The position numbers and the translations under genes are program-made. Positions 28,990 to 37,909 of a DNA stretch of 64,000 nucleotides are shown piece after piece. This DNA comes from Gordonibacter sp. Marseille-P4307. GTDB taxonomy: Bacteria; Actinomycetota; Coriobacteriia; Coriobacteriales; Eggerthellaceae. Below the pieces are notes generated by a model, which ran no database searches, had not been told where the DNA came from, and was given only the letters and a program-made list of their open reading frames with translations. The stretch is taken from positions 1,742,732-1,806,731 of the forward strand of contig NZ_UWPD01000001.1 in NCBI RefSeq assembly GCF_900604965.1. Direction: 5' to 3'. The stretch's first letter is position 1; each line of letters begins with the position of its first letter.

Positions 28990-29987
28990 ACAAGGTTCTC
29001 ACCATCGCCATACCCAGCTACAACGTCCAGCAGTACCTGCGCGCCAGCCTGGACAGCTACTGCTGCGAACCCGTAGACGAGCGGCTCGAAATCCTCATCG
29101 TCGATGACGGCTCGTCGGATGCCACCGCCGAGATCGCCCTCGAATACGTGCAGAAATTCCCCGGTCTGTTCAGCCTCATATCGAAGGACAACGGAGGGCA
29201 CGGATCGGCAGTCAACACCGGCATCGATTTCGCCACCGGGCGCTACTTCCGCGTAATCGACGGGGACGACCGCATCTGCTCGGCCAATATCTCGGCGCTG
29301 CTCGATAAGCTGGAAGCCTGCGCCGACGACTTGGTGATCGACGTCAAACGCGAGGTTACGTTCGGGACGGGGGAATCTCGGCGGTTCGACCTGCCCGCCA
29401 ACCTACCGCTCGATGAAAGCATCCCTTTCAAAGACGTCTGCCTGCGCAACGACATCGAGTCGAGCTTCCAGATACACACCCTCTCGATGCGCACCGACTT
29501 TCTGCGAGAGCGGCGCGTGAAGCTGCTCGAGCACACGTTCTACGTCGACTACGAGCTGGTTGTGAAGGTAAGCGCGTGGGCCGACACCGTGCGCTTCCTC
29601 GACCTTGAGGTATGCAACTACTATGTGGGAAACATCGCCCAAAGCGTAAGTCCCACCAACTACGTGAAACGCTGGGACGACCACGAACGGGTGTGCCGCG
29701 AGCTGCTTGCATTCGCAACGGAAAGCGCGCTTGACGACACCCGGAAGCGCTTCGTCGAGGAACGCGTCGATCTGCTGGTGAACACCCATTACAACATCGC
29801 GCTCATCTTCGATGAAGACCGCCGGCGCGGCCTTATGCGGGCGCGCTGGTTCAGAGACTTCCTCATCAGCGATTACCCGGCCTTCGAAAAGCGGTCGAGA
29901 ACGCGCTACTATCAGGCGCGTATCCTGCACCACCTCGGATTCGACGCGAAAAAACTCGATCGCCTTATGGGCCGCCCAACGCCGTAG
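28986..29987 (+). CDS. Glycosyltransferase family 2
   Basis: 333 aa. Seen: KVLTIAIPSYNVQQYLRASL, EILIVDDGSSDATAEIALEY, KDNGGHGSAVNTGIDFATG and RVIDGDDRI. Similar along its length to the C-terminal domain of the fused enzyme at 23793-26216, which suggests duplication within the locus. Start overlaps the preceding stop by 4 bp. Last gene of the plus-strand half; the next genes face it. Confidence 0.86.
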   Translation: MNKVLTIAIPSYNVQQYLRASLDSYCCEPVDERLEILIVDDGSSDATAEIALEYVQKFPGLFSLISKDNGGHGSAVNTGIDFATGRYFRVIDGDDRICSANISALLDKLEACADDLVIDVKREVTFGTGESRRFDLPANLPLDESIPFKDVCLRNDIESSFQIHTLSMRTDFLRERRVKLLEHTFYVDYELVVKVSAWADTVRFLDLEVCNYYVGNIAQSVSPTNYVKRWDDHERVCRELLAFATESALDDTRKRFVEERVDLLVNTHYNIALIFDEDRRRGLMRARWFRDFLISDYPAFEKRSRTRYYQARILHHLGFDAKKLDRLMGRPTP

Positions 29988-30062
29988 GAGCATCGAACAC
30001 CCGCATAAGCACCTGAAGCTACGTATCGGAACGCTTCTGGCCGCACTGGGCGCCCATGCGCG

Positions 30063-31139
30063 CTATCCGCGATGCTTCAGGCGCTTCATCACCAGACCGA
30101 AACCGCCCATCTCCCAATAGCGCGCAAGCGAGGCTATGCCCGTCTGCTTGCCCTGCGTGATCGTCGCCCACGTATGGAAGTCCGACGCGCTTTTCAGGAT
30201 ATGGCGCAAATCAGCCTCGCTCCAAGGCTGGAACAGGTCGAAGTCGATCGTGCCGGCGGCCTCGGCCGCCTTGAAGTCCGCCTCGAAACGCTCGATGAAC
30301 TGCGACCGCAGGTCCACATCGAGGCGCCAGTAATTCCAAATGTAGCTGTCGAACTTCAAGCGCGTCTCGATCGTGTGCAGCGCGCTTTTGTCGGGATGGG
30401 CCTCAAGGAAGCGCTCGATCTCGTCGAACTCGTCGCACACGCAGAACACCTTGCCGGGAGCATGAATGGACGACGCTTCGTTGTCCTGGCGATAGTGGAC
30501 GAACGCATCGCTTAACAGGCCCACCTTCGACGCGCAGGCCCACACCTTGAAGGTGAACGAAAGATCCTGGTAGCTTGCGCCCGGCGTCTCCAAGAACCTG
30601 ATGTCGTGTTCCCGCAGGAAATCGCGGCGGTACAGAGCCGACCAGATGGAGGGCATGTACCAAAACAGCTCCGGATACGACGCGGGATCGACCACCGCAG
30701 GCATCCGAGCTCCGATCAGCTCGTTTTTCCGATTGCGGGGCTCTTTGGTGCTCCAGTAGAAGAAGAAGTTGGCCTTCACCGCATCGGCGCCGATCTCTTC
30801 GGCTGCCGCATACAGGCGCTCGAACGTCTCGAGCTCGCAGAAGTCGTCCGATTCAAGGATTCCCACGTACGTCCCGCGCGCAGCGTCCAAGCCGCGGTTC
30901 ATCGACGCCCCGTAACCGGAGTTCTCCTTCTCGATAACCCTGAATCGCGCATCCTCGGCGCAGAAGCGGTCGATGATGGCTGCCGTGGAATCGGTGGATC
31001 CGTCGTTGATGCAGATCACCTCGATATCCTGAAGCGTCTGAGCTTTCAGCGACCCCAGGCATTGCTCGAGGTACTTCTCGACGTTGTAGCACGGGACCAG
31101 GATCGAAACCTTCGGCGCTCTCGATTGCTGTTCGCTCAT
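30063..31139 (-). CDS. Glycosyltransferase family 2
   Basis: 358 aa. Seen: PKVSILVPCYNVEKYLEQCL, EVICINDGSTDSTAAIIDRF, KENSGYGASMNRGLDAARG and the DXD-like GILESDDFCELE. The FYWSTKEPRN and FTFKVWACASK segments are typical of capsule/teichoic GT2 enzymes. 3 bp downstream of the next glycosyltransferase, so cotranscribed. Converges on the plus-strand half across a 75-bp gap. Confidence 0.86.
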   Translation of the reverse strand: MSEQQSRAPKVSILVPCYNVEKYLEQCLGSLKAQTLQDIEVICINDGSTDSTAAIIDRFCAEDARFRVIEKENSGYGASMNRGLDAARGTYVGILESDDFCELETFERLYAAAEEIGADAVKANFFFYWSTKEPRNRKNELIGARMPAVVDPASYPELFWYMPSIWSALYRRDFLREHDIRFLETPGASYQDLSFTFKVWACASKVGLLSDAFVHYRQDNEASSIHAPGKVFCVCDEFDEIERFLEAHPDKSALHTIETRLKFDSYIWNYWRLDVDLRSQFIERFEADFKAAEAAGTIDFDLFQPWSEADLRHILKSASDFHTWATITQGKQTGIASLARYWEMGGFGLVMKRLKHRG

Positions 31140-31142
31140 ACC

Positions 31143-32261
31143 CTAACCTTTCACCAGGCGCCTCACGCGCCATACAACCGCCGAAACCAAACGGCGGGCG
31201 ACGTTCATAACCTTCAAATAACCGCAGGTCGCTGCAGGATGCGCCCCACGCACCAACCAGCGGTACGCTCCTTGTTCGGGATTCGTCCGCGCCTGTCCCA
31301 TCGAAAACAGTTCGGGCAAATCACCCGCAGGCGGCGGATAGTCCTTCGCGTAAGCGCGCGCCCAGCGCCGCGTTGCGGCACGCCTCGCCGCAGACGGGGA
31401 CGCCATCAACAGGATGCGGTAGAAGAACTCGCGGAAAAACGCATAGTCGTGGATCTGACGCTGATGCATGAGGGCGTATTCCACGAAGTACCAGGCGTAG
31501 TTTCTCCACACCTCGTCCCCTACGCCGGCCTCCGCGTAGCAACGTTGGGCGAATGCCTGCATGAACAGGAAATCCTCCTTGTGCCTGCGGGATCCCCCCT
31601 CGTTTTGGGTAATGGACCCCGCCACATCGCGGCGATAGTAGTACAGATGGTCGGACAGAAGCGCGATGCGCTGGGCCCGCACCAGGGATTCGACGCAAAA
31701 CGACACATCCTCGTAGATGCGGCCCTCGATGTAGCGAAACCCGCCCTCTTCGATGAAATCGCGCCTGAACAGACGGTCCCATACACCGATGAAGCGCGCC
31801 ATCTCGGGTGTGGCGGCCAGGTCGAATACCGAACCGTTCAAACGCTCGTACAGCGCCTGATCGCGATACGTGCCGGTATCGCCCGTCTCATCGAAATACA
31901 GCCAGTAGTCGAAGACGACGATCTGGGCATGCGCCTCATCGGCCTTCGACACCGTCTTCTCCAGCATCGTAGGGGCCAGATAGTCGTCGCTATCCAGAAA
32001 AGCGACGTATTCCCCCCGAGCATGCCGCAAACCGGTATTGCGCGCAGCAGACAGACCGGCGTTGTCCTGCGAGACGACTACGATGCGCTGGTCGCGCGCG
32101 CGGTACCGCTCGAGGATCGACGACGACGAATCGGTCGAGCCGTCGTTCACGCACACGACCTCGAAATCGGGAAACGTCTGGGCCAGTACGCTATCAAGGC
32201 ACTCCTCCAAGAAGCGCTCGACATTGTACACGGGGACGATCACGGAAACACGCGGTTGCAT
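31143..32261 (-). CDS. Glycosyltransferase family 2
   Basis: 372 aa. Seen: PRVSVIVPVYNVERFLEECL, EVVCVNDGSTDSSSSILERY, NAGLSAARNTGLRHARGEYV and AFLDSDDYLAPTML. ATG at 32261 chosen because it begins the conserved strand and has AAAGGCAGGGT before it; a longer in-frame reading exists upstream. Confidence 0.86.
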   Translation of the reverse strand: MQPRVSVIVPVYNVERFLEECLDSVLAQTFPDFEVVCVNDGSTDSSSSILERYRARDQRIVVVSQDNAGLSAARNTGLRHARGEYVAFLDSDDYLAPTMLEKTVSKADEAHAQIVVFDYWLYFDETGDTGTYRDQALYERLNGSVFDLAATPEMARFIGVWDRLFRRDFIEEGGFRYIEGRIYEDVSFCVESLVRAQRIALLSDHLYYYRRDVAGSITQNEGGSRRHKEDFLFMQAFAQRCYAEAGVGDEVWRNYAWYFVEYALMHQRQIHDYAFFREFFYRILLMASPSAARRAATRRWARAYAKDYPPPAGDLPELFSMGQARTNPEQGAYRWLVRGAHPAATCGYLKVMNVARRLVSAVVWRVRRLVKG

Positions 32262-32309
32262 ACCCTGCCTTTCACAATGGCCTCGGCGAAACTCCGCCCG
32301 GCCCATCTC

Positions 32310-33848
32310 TTACGAAGCGAGCGATCGAATGAGCTCGATCTCGCGGTCGACCGTCATCGCTCGACGGCACGTCTCGTACACGCGCTCGCGACACGCCCGC
32401 GAGCACGCCGCGAAATGCCCTTCATCTCGATGCAGCCGCTCGATCGCATCGGCGTACCGCACGGGATCTTCCACGTCGCACAGCAGCCCCCGATCGACGG
32501 GAAGGAAGTTGCGCGCTGCGGGGATATCCGAGCTCACCACCGCCAAGCCGGACATAGCCGCCTCCCCCATCGCCACACCCTGGGAATCGAAGCGCGTTGG
32601 GAACAGGGCGATGTCGTGTTCCGAAAACGTTTCGGCCAACTCCGCGCGCGAAAGGAACCTGCGATGCAGCCTCACGTTCGCGAAGCCTTCGATAGGCTCG
32701 GTCAGCTTGGAGAACAGCGGTCCTGCACCGTAAACATCGAACTCCAGATCCTCGAACACCGAGCGCTTGCTGAGCTCGACGATAACCTGGGCCACGATAT
32801 CGAGCGCATAGGATGCCACGTCTTCGAACTTGCGCACGCACACGATGCGGCGCGCCCTTCCAGCCACACGCTCCCGGTACGCGAACACCCGCTCGTCTAC
32901 CAGATTCGGGATGACGTGGGCGCGGTTGAACGGAAAGCCCACCAGCTCTTCGCTGCGCGCCTTCAGCGCGTCGGAAACGAACACCCACGTCACGTCGTCG
33001 TTTCGGTTGTAACGAGCTAGAATTTCGTCCCGCTTGGAAAACTCGCGACGCATCTCGTCGGAAAGCTCGGCGACGGGCTGAAAATACCGCGCCGTGAACA
33101 GGGGCCAGTCCCAGTAGCGGGTTTCGGGGTTGTGCGACCACAGAATAAGCGGGGTGCCCGCAGGTAAAAAGCGATCGAGCACCGAAGCGAAAGAAGGGTC
33201 GAAGAAATGCAGCGCAACCGCATCGAAGCGCATGCGCTCCAAAACAAGTCCGAGTCCGCGCATGTCCGTTCGGACCACCCGCACGCCGTCGATCTCGTAC
33301 AGCGAGAACCCCGCATGGTTCGCCGCGACGATCACCTCGCATTTCAGCCCCGCCTCGATATAGGCCCGCACCCGCGCATGAACGAACGCGCACGGGTAAA
33401 GGCTCTCGGACGAGGGGTACGACGGAACAACCACCGCAATGCGCCCGCTCAGACGGTTGCACACGCTTTCCAGGATGGAACCGCGATCCGATACCCCCCC
33501 TGCAACGATCGAGGATACCCTCATCTCGGATGCGGGCGGGACCTTCGCCAAAAGGGCGCAGGGCCGCTCGTCGCTAATCTCGAAATAGGCGGTTGCGGAC
33601 AGCGGCGCCTGGCCCAGAATGCGGTTGAATCTATCGACCACGTAGACGACGCCCGCAACGCCCCGGCTCAGCTCGCCCTCAACCTCGAGACGGCCTTGGG
33701 AGCCGATAGGAAGATCGTCCAACCGAAGGCGGAAGAACGCCTCTTCTCCCGTTGGGTTGACGAAGCGCACGCCCGCACCACTCACTTGGCAGATCGTGTT
33801 CGCGCGCTCTCGCTCCCAAAGCCCGTATGCCAGATTAACGCCCGTCAT
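32310..33848 (-). CDS. Glycosyltransferase, GT4-like, with N-terminal extension
   Basis: About 512 aa. An N-terminal region of about 130 residues of beta-rich, unassigned sequence precedes a GT-B transferase: IAVVVPSYPSSESLYPCAFV, GTPLILWSHNPETRYWDW, VTWVFVSDALKARSEELVG, HVIPNLVDERVFAYRERVAG, and the donor half with DIALFPTRFDSQGVAMGEAA and MSGLAVVSSDIPAARNFLP. Overlaps the 3' end of glf by 14 bp (or 20 bp if the GTG two codons upstream is used). Possibly a galactofuranosyl- or rhamnosyl-type transferase by context; not provable here. Confidence 0.8.
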   Translation of the reverse strand: MTGVNLAYGLWERERANTICQVSGAGVRFVNPTGEEAFFRLRLDDLPIGSQGRLEVEGELSRGVAGVVYVVDRFNRILGQAPLSATAYFEISDERPCALLAKVPPASEMRVSSIVAGGVSDRGSILESVCNRLSGRIAVVVPSYPSSESLYPCAFVHARVRAYIEAGLKCEVIVAANHAGFSLYEIDGVRVVRTDMRGLGLVLERMRFDAVALHFFDPSFASVLDRFLPAGTPLILWSHNPETRYWDWPLFTARYFQPVAELSDEMRREFSKRDEILARYNRNDDVTWVFVSDALKARSEELVGFPFNRAHVIPNLVDERVFAYRERVAGRARRIVCVRKFEDVASYALDIVAQVIVELSKRSVFEDLEFDVYGAGPLFSKLTEPIEGFANVRLHRRFLSRAELAETFSEHDIALFPTRFDSQGVAMGEAAMSGLAVVSSDIPAARNFLPVDRGLLCDVEDPVRYADAIERLHRDEGHFAACSRACRERVYETCRRAMTVDREIELIRSLAS

Positions 33849-34947
33849 TGCCACCGAACCACGCAGCGTACTTCGCCAGAGCGGACTTCACCGTATCCTG
33901 CATGTCGTAGTAGCGGTACTCGCCCAAACGACCCCCGAAACGCACGTTTTCCTCGCTTTCGGCCAGCTCGCGATAGCGCTCGAACCGAGCACGGTTCTGA
34001 GCGTCTTCCATCGGGTAGAACGGCTCGACGCCCACGATCCATTCCTGCGGGTACTCGCGCGAGATCACGGTGATCGGCTGCGTGCCGAACTCGAAATGCT
34101 TGTGCTCGATGATGCGGGTGTAGGGAGTTTCGCGATCGTTGAAGTTCATCACGGCAACGCCCTGGTAGTTCTCGGTGTCCAGGCGTTCGTGCTCGAAGCG
34201 CAGGCTGCGGTACTCAAGCGGTCCGAAGCGGTAATCGAAGTACGAGTCGAGCGTGCCCGTATACACCACCTGAGACGCAAGCGCATCGAGCGCACCCTTG
34301 TCTGCAAGATAGTCGGTGGACAGACGTACCTCGCACCCCTCGAGCATCTTTTCGAGCACCGCGGTGTAACCGCCAATGGGAATGCCCTGGTAACGATCGT
34401 TGAAGTAGTTGTTGTCGTAGATCATGCGCAGGGGGATGCGACGCATGATGGAGGCGGGCAGCTCGGTGCAGGGCTTGCCCCATTGCTTTTCGGTGTAGCC
34501 CTTCACCAGCTTCTCGTACACATCGCGGCCCACCATGGACAGCACGTGCTCTTCGAGATTGCGGGGGTTTTCGCAGGGGATGCGCTGCTCTTCTATCTTG
34601 GCGCGCGCCTCGTCGGGAGTAACGACCCCCCACAGCGCATGGAAGGTGTTCATGTTGAAGGGCATGTTGTACAGCTCGCCCTTGAAGTTGGCCACCGGAG
34701 AGTTGACGAAGTTGTTGAACTCGCAGAACCGCTGAACGTATTCCCAGATGGATGTATCGTTGGTTCGGAAGATATGGGCGCCGTAGCGGTGCACGTGGAT
34801 ACCGTCCACCTCTTCGGTGTAGCAGTTTCCCCCGATATGATCGCGCTTCTCGACGACCAGCACCGATTTTCCCTCGGCGCGCGCTTCGTGCGCGATGATC
34901 GAACCGAACAGCCCGCTTCCCACTACCAGCAAGTCGTACAAGCCCAT
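33835..34947 (-). CDS. glf: UDP-galactopyranose mutase
   Basis: 370 aa flavoenzyme converting UDP-galactopyranose to UDP-galactofuranose. Seen: FAD-binding VVGSGLFGSIIAHEARAEGK and VVEKRDHIGGNCYTEEVDGI, then YGAHIFRTNDTSIWEYVQRF, VKGYTEKQWGKPCTELPASI, RIPLRMIYDNNYFNDRYQGI and PIGGYTAVLEKMLEG. Its presence makes galactofuranose a likely component of the polymer made by this locus. First gene of the minus-strand half. Confidence 0.96.
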   Translation of the reverse strand: MGLYDLLVVGSGLFGSIIAHEARAEGKSVLVVEKRDHIGGNCYTEEVDGIHVHRYGAHIFRTNDTSIWEYVQRFCEFNNFVNSPVANFKGELYNMPFNMNTFHALWGVVTPDEARAKIEEQRIPCENPRNLEEHVLSMVGRDVYEKLVKGYTEKQWGKPCTELPASIMRRIPLRMIYDNNYFNDRYQGIPIGGYTAVLEKMLEGCEVRLSTDYLADKGALDALASQVVYTGTLDSYFDYRFGPLEYRSLRFEHERLDTENYQGVAVMNFNDRETPYTRIIEHKHFEFGTQPITVISREYPQEWIVGVEPFYPMEDAQNRARFERYRELAESEENVRFGGRLGEYRYYDMQDTVKSALAKYAAWFGGNDGR

Positions 34948-35064
34948 CGAGTCCCTTTCCGTGTTTTCACCTGGAGTTCAAAGCATACCAGATTCGAGAA
35001 TGGCCCCTTTACATGACACCAAAATCCTGTATCTGCATTGCTTCTATTGTTCTGGCTGGTAAGC

Positions 35065-35092
35065 TTGATGAGTTGGCCACCTACCGTAGAAT
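35065..35092 (+). promoter_or_regulatory. Promoter of the UDP-GlcNAc 2-epimerase gene
   Basis: TTGATG (35065-35070) and TAGAAT (35087-35092) with a 16-bp spacer, 35 bp before the GTG start. Both boxes are near consensus. Confidence 0.55.
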
Positions 35093-35127
35093 CTTGCCCA
35101 CAGCAAGGCGAACAAAGGAGCAGCTAC

Positions 35128-36231
35128 GTGAAAGCCCTCGTTGTTTTCGGAACCCGCCCCGAAGCCATCAAGATGTGCCCGCTTGTGCTCACCCTGAAGG
35201 CCGATCCCGCAATCGAGGTGAAAGTCTGCGTCACCGGACAGCACCGAGAGATGCTCGACCAGGTGCTTGCCATCTTCGATATCGAGCCCGACTTCGATCT
35301 GAACATCATGAAGCCCGGACAGACCCTCGAGGGGATCACCACGGCCGTCATGGAAAAGATCGGGGCCGTCATCGACGACGTGGCCCCCGACATCGTGCTT
35401 GTTCACGGCGACACCACCACCAGCATGGCCGCCGCACTCGGATCGTTCTACCGCAAGGTTCCCGTGGGACATGTGGAGGCCGGGCTGCGCACATACGACC
35501 GCTACTCCCCCTTCCCCGAAGAGATGAATCGCAAGCTGATCTCGGCTCTGGCCACCTACCACTTCGCACCGACGCAAACCAATCTCGATGCGCTGGCCGC
35601 CGAGGGCGTAACCGGGCACGTCTACATCACGGGAAACACCGTTATCGACGCGTTCCAATACACCACCCGCGACGGCTACCGGTTCACCAACGCCGACCTC
35701 GCCCGGCACGACTTCTCGAAACCGACCGTGCTTATGACGGCTCATCGCCGCGAGAACCTGGGAAAACCGCTTGAAAACATCTGCGACGCCGTGCTCGAGC
35801 TGTGCGCCGCGCATCCCGATACCTCGTTCGTCTACCCTGTGCACCTGAACCCCGCCGTGCGCGAGACAGTGTTCGGCAGACTTGAGGGACACCCCCAGAT
35901 CACGCTTACCGATCCGGTTGACGTCGAGGACATGCACAACGCCATGTCCCGCTCGATCATGGTGATGACCGACTCGGGCGGACTTCAGGAAGAGGCACCT
36001 CATCTGGGAAAACCCGTTGCCGTTCTCCGCACCGAAACCGAGCGGCCCGAAGCTGTGGCCGCCGGCACCGCCGTGGTCGCCGGCGTTGAGAAGGACGAGG
36101 TGTTCGACACGGTGCACCGCATCCTGGCCGACGCGGAAACGTACCGGGCCATGGCCAACGCCGCGAACCCCTACGGAGACGGGCATGCATCCGAGCGAAT
36201 CCGAGATATCCTGAAAGCGAACTTCTCCTAA
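35128..36231 (+). CDS. wecB: UDP-N-acetylglucosamine 2-epimerase (non-hydrolysing)
   Basis: 367 aa; interconverts UDP-GlcNAc and UDP-ManNAc, supplying ManNAc for surface polymers. Seen: VVFGTRPEAIKMCPLVLTLK, VCVTGQHREMLDQVLAIFDI, LVHGDTTTSMAAALGSFYRK, VGHVEAGLRTYDRYSPFPEE, MNRKLISALATYHFAPT, TAHRRENLGKPLENI and DSGGLQEEAPHLGKPV. Start is GTG at 35128 with AAAGGAG 8 nt before it; the longer in-frame reading has no ribosome binding site. Divergent from glf across 180 bp. Confidence 0.95.
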   Translation: MKALVVFGTRPEAIKMCPLVLTLKADPAIEVKVCVTGQHREMLDQVLAIFDIEPDFDLNIMKPGQTLEGITTAVMEKIGAVIDDVAPDIVLVHGDTTTSMAAALGSFYRKVPVGHVEAGLRTYDRYSPFPEEMNRKLISALATYHFAPTQTNLDALAAEGVTGHVYITGNTVIDAFQYTTRDGYRFTNADLARHDFSKPTVLMTAHRRENLGKPLENICDAVLELCAAHPDTSFVYPVHLNPAVRETVFGRLEGHPQITLTDPVDVEDMHNAMSRSIMVMTDSGGLQEEAPHLGKPVAVLRTETERPEAVAAGTAVVAGVEKDEVFDTVHRILADAETYRAMANAANPYGDGHASERIRDILKANFS

Positions 36232-36310
36232 AAGCGAGCCCATCGACTTTCGCCGGCTCTTCGCAGGATGATCGCCTGCGCAAACCCCCTGCAAGTTTCG
36301 CCTGCAACGC

Positions 36311-36339
36311 AAAGGCGGCCCCCGTACGGGGGCCGCCTT
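36311..36339. terminator. Bidirectional intrinsic terminator between wecB and trxA
   Basis: A perfect 12-bp stem (AAGGCGGCCCCC paired with GGGGGCCGCCTT) around a GTAC tetraloop, in the gap between two converging genes. Confidence 0.75.
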
Positions 36340-36363
36340 CCGACAAGCTGTGTTCGATCGATG

Positions 36364-36672
36364 CTAGGAAAGAAGATCGAGCAGAACCTGCTTGGGCTGT
36401 GCGCCGATCGCCTGCTTCTTGAGGTTGCCCCCTTCAAACGAAATGAAGGTGGGAATGCTCATGACGCCGTAGCGCTGGGCAATGTCGGGGTTCTGGTCGA
36501 TGTCGATCTTGTAGACGGCAACCTCGCCCGCCTTCTCGGCAGCGATCTCGTCAACGGTAGGCGCCATCATCTTGCAAGGACCGCACCAGGTAGCATAGAA
36601 GTCAACCAGAACGGGGGTCGTTGCATCCAGAACCTTCTCCTGGAAATTCGCGGAATTGATCACTTCGCTCAT
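36364..36672 (-). CDS. trxA: Thioredoxin
   Basis: 102 aa, full length. Active site VDFYATWCGPCKMMAPTVDE, cis-proline loop VMSIPTFISFEGG and C-terminal helix. Cytoplasmic disulfide reductase. AAAGGAGG precedes the ATG by about 6 nt. Confidence 0.96.
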   Translation of the reverse strand: MSEVINSANFQEKVLDATTPVLVDFYATWCGPCKMMAPTVDEIAAEKAGEVAVYKIDIDQNPDIAQRYGVMSIPTFISFEGGNLKKQAIGAQPKQVLLDLLS

Positions 36673-36916
36673 CGGAGCCTCCTTTTGTTCCCTATCTACA
36701 TGACAGGCGTTTAAATTGCTTACAATCTTAATGCATTTTCAACGCATGCGCGCCCTCGTTCTCAACCGTTACCTTCCGTATACGGACGAATGGGAACCGG
36801 GCGCGCAGACCCGATCCGCCTTCCTCATTCGTATCGAACGCTGGGCGATTCAGCGAACGCAAGCCCTTCGGAGGGGCACTATACTGGTGGGACAATGCGC
36901 CGTCCAAGGAGTTCCC

Positions 36917-37834
36917 ATGAACCTGAACAAGCCGAACAGCAAGCTTCCCGTTCCCGCATACGAAGGCCGCAAGGTCACGCCAGTCGACCTCGTCTTGGAG
37001 GGAGGCGCCATGCGCGGACAGTTCACCGCCGGCGTATGCGATGCGTTCATGGAACACGGGCTTTTCTGCGACCGCGTCATCGGCGTTTCCGCCGGAGCCC
37101 TTTGCGGATGGTACTACGCTGCCGGCTATCACGGACAGGCCGCATACCTCAACGTCAAATACTGCCAGGATTGGCGCTACCTCTCGCTTAAAAGCTACGC
37201 GCTCACCGGAAACGCCTGCGGTCGGACGTTCATGTTCGGGGAAATTCCCGAACGGCTCGAGCCGATCTCGTCCGATCTGTTCGACCGCTCCCCCGTTACG
37301 TTCATCAGCGTGGCCTCCGACCTCGAGACGGGCGAAGCCGACTACCACGAGCACCGATCGACCTCGGAGGGCCGCCCCTACCTTATCGCCTCGTCGTCTA
37401 TCCCCTTGGTCAGCCAGATAGTAGAGGTGGATGGCAAGAAGCTGTTGGACGGGGGAACCTGCGACAGCGTACCCATCCTGTACTCTGCCCTCACGCGACC
37501 CGAGGCCAAGCGCATCGTGGTATGCACCCACGACCGCTCCTACGTTCGCGAACCCGACAAGCTGCACACCTTAGAGCGCCAGGTTTACAAGGACTTCCCC
37601 TACTACCTCGAGCGCCTGGAATACCGCCACATCGAATACAACCGCACCTATCGCGCACTCGCACGCCTCGATGAACGGGGAGAAGCGGTTGTCATTTGGC
37701 CCGAAAAGCCGGTGACGGTCTCGAACATGGAGAAAGACCCCGACGCGCTGGTCAACCTGTACCTACAGGGTTACGAAACCGCCCTGCGCCTTTGGCCCCG
37801 CATCGCGGCCTACCTTGGATTCGATGCCGCTTAA
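36917..37834 (+). CDS. Patatin-like phospholipase
   Basis: 305 aa. Seen: oxyanion-hole and entry motif VLEGGAMRGQFTAGVCDAF, nucleophile elbow GVSAGALCGW (GxSxG), and the catalytic Asp in LLDGGTCDSVPI. Predicted serine acyl hydrolase using the Ser-Asp dyad of the patatin family. AAGGAG lies 5 nt before the chosen ATG. Preceded by a TATACT -10-like sequence near 36887. Monocistronic. Confidence 0.9.
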   Translation: MNLNKPNSKLPVPAYEGRKVTPVDLVLEGGAMRGQFTAGVCDAFMEHGLFCDRVIGVSAGALCGWYYAAGYHGQAAYLNVKYCQDWRYLSLKSYALTGNACGRTFMFGEIPERLEPISSDLFDRSPVTFISVASDLETGEADYHEHRSTSEGRPYLIASSSIPLVSQIVEVDGKKLLDGGTCDSVPILYSALTRPEAKRIVVCTHDRSYVREPDKLHTLERQVYKDFPYYLERLEYRHIEYNRTYRALARLDERGEAVVIWPEKPVTVSNMEKDPDALVNLYLQGYETALRLWPRIAAYLGFDAA

Positions 37835-37851
37835 CCTCTCTAAACACGTAA

Positions 37852-37881
37852 AAGGAGGCCCGCAAGGTTGCGGGCCTCCTT
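37852..37881. terminator. Bidirectional intrinsic terminator between patatin gene and thrS
   Basis: Stem AAGGAGGCCCGCA paired with TGCGGGCCTCCTT around a 4-nt loop, lying between converging genes. Confidence 0.75.
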
Positions 37882-37909
37882 CCGTATCCACCTAGCAGGA
37901 ATGCGCAGT

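Noticed and set aside
35038..35127. N-terminal extension of the UDP-GlcNAc 2-epimerase
   Set aside because: It would overlap the promoter at 35065-35092; the GTG at 35128 has a good ribosome binding site and begins the conserved first strand.
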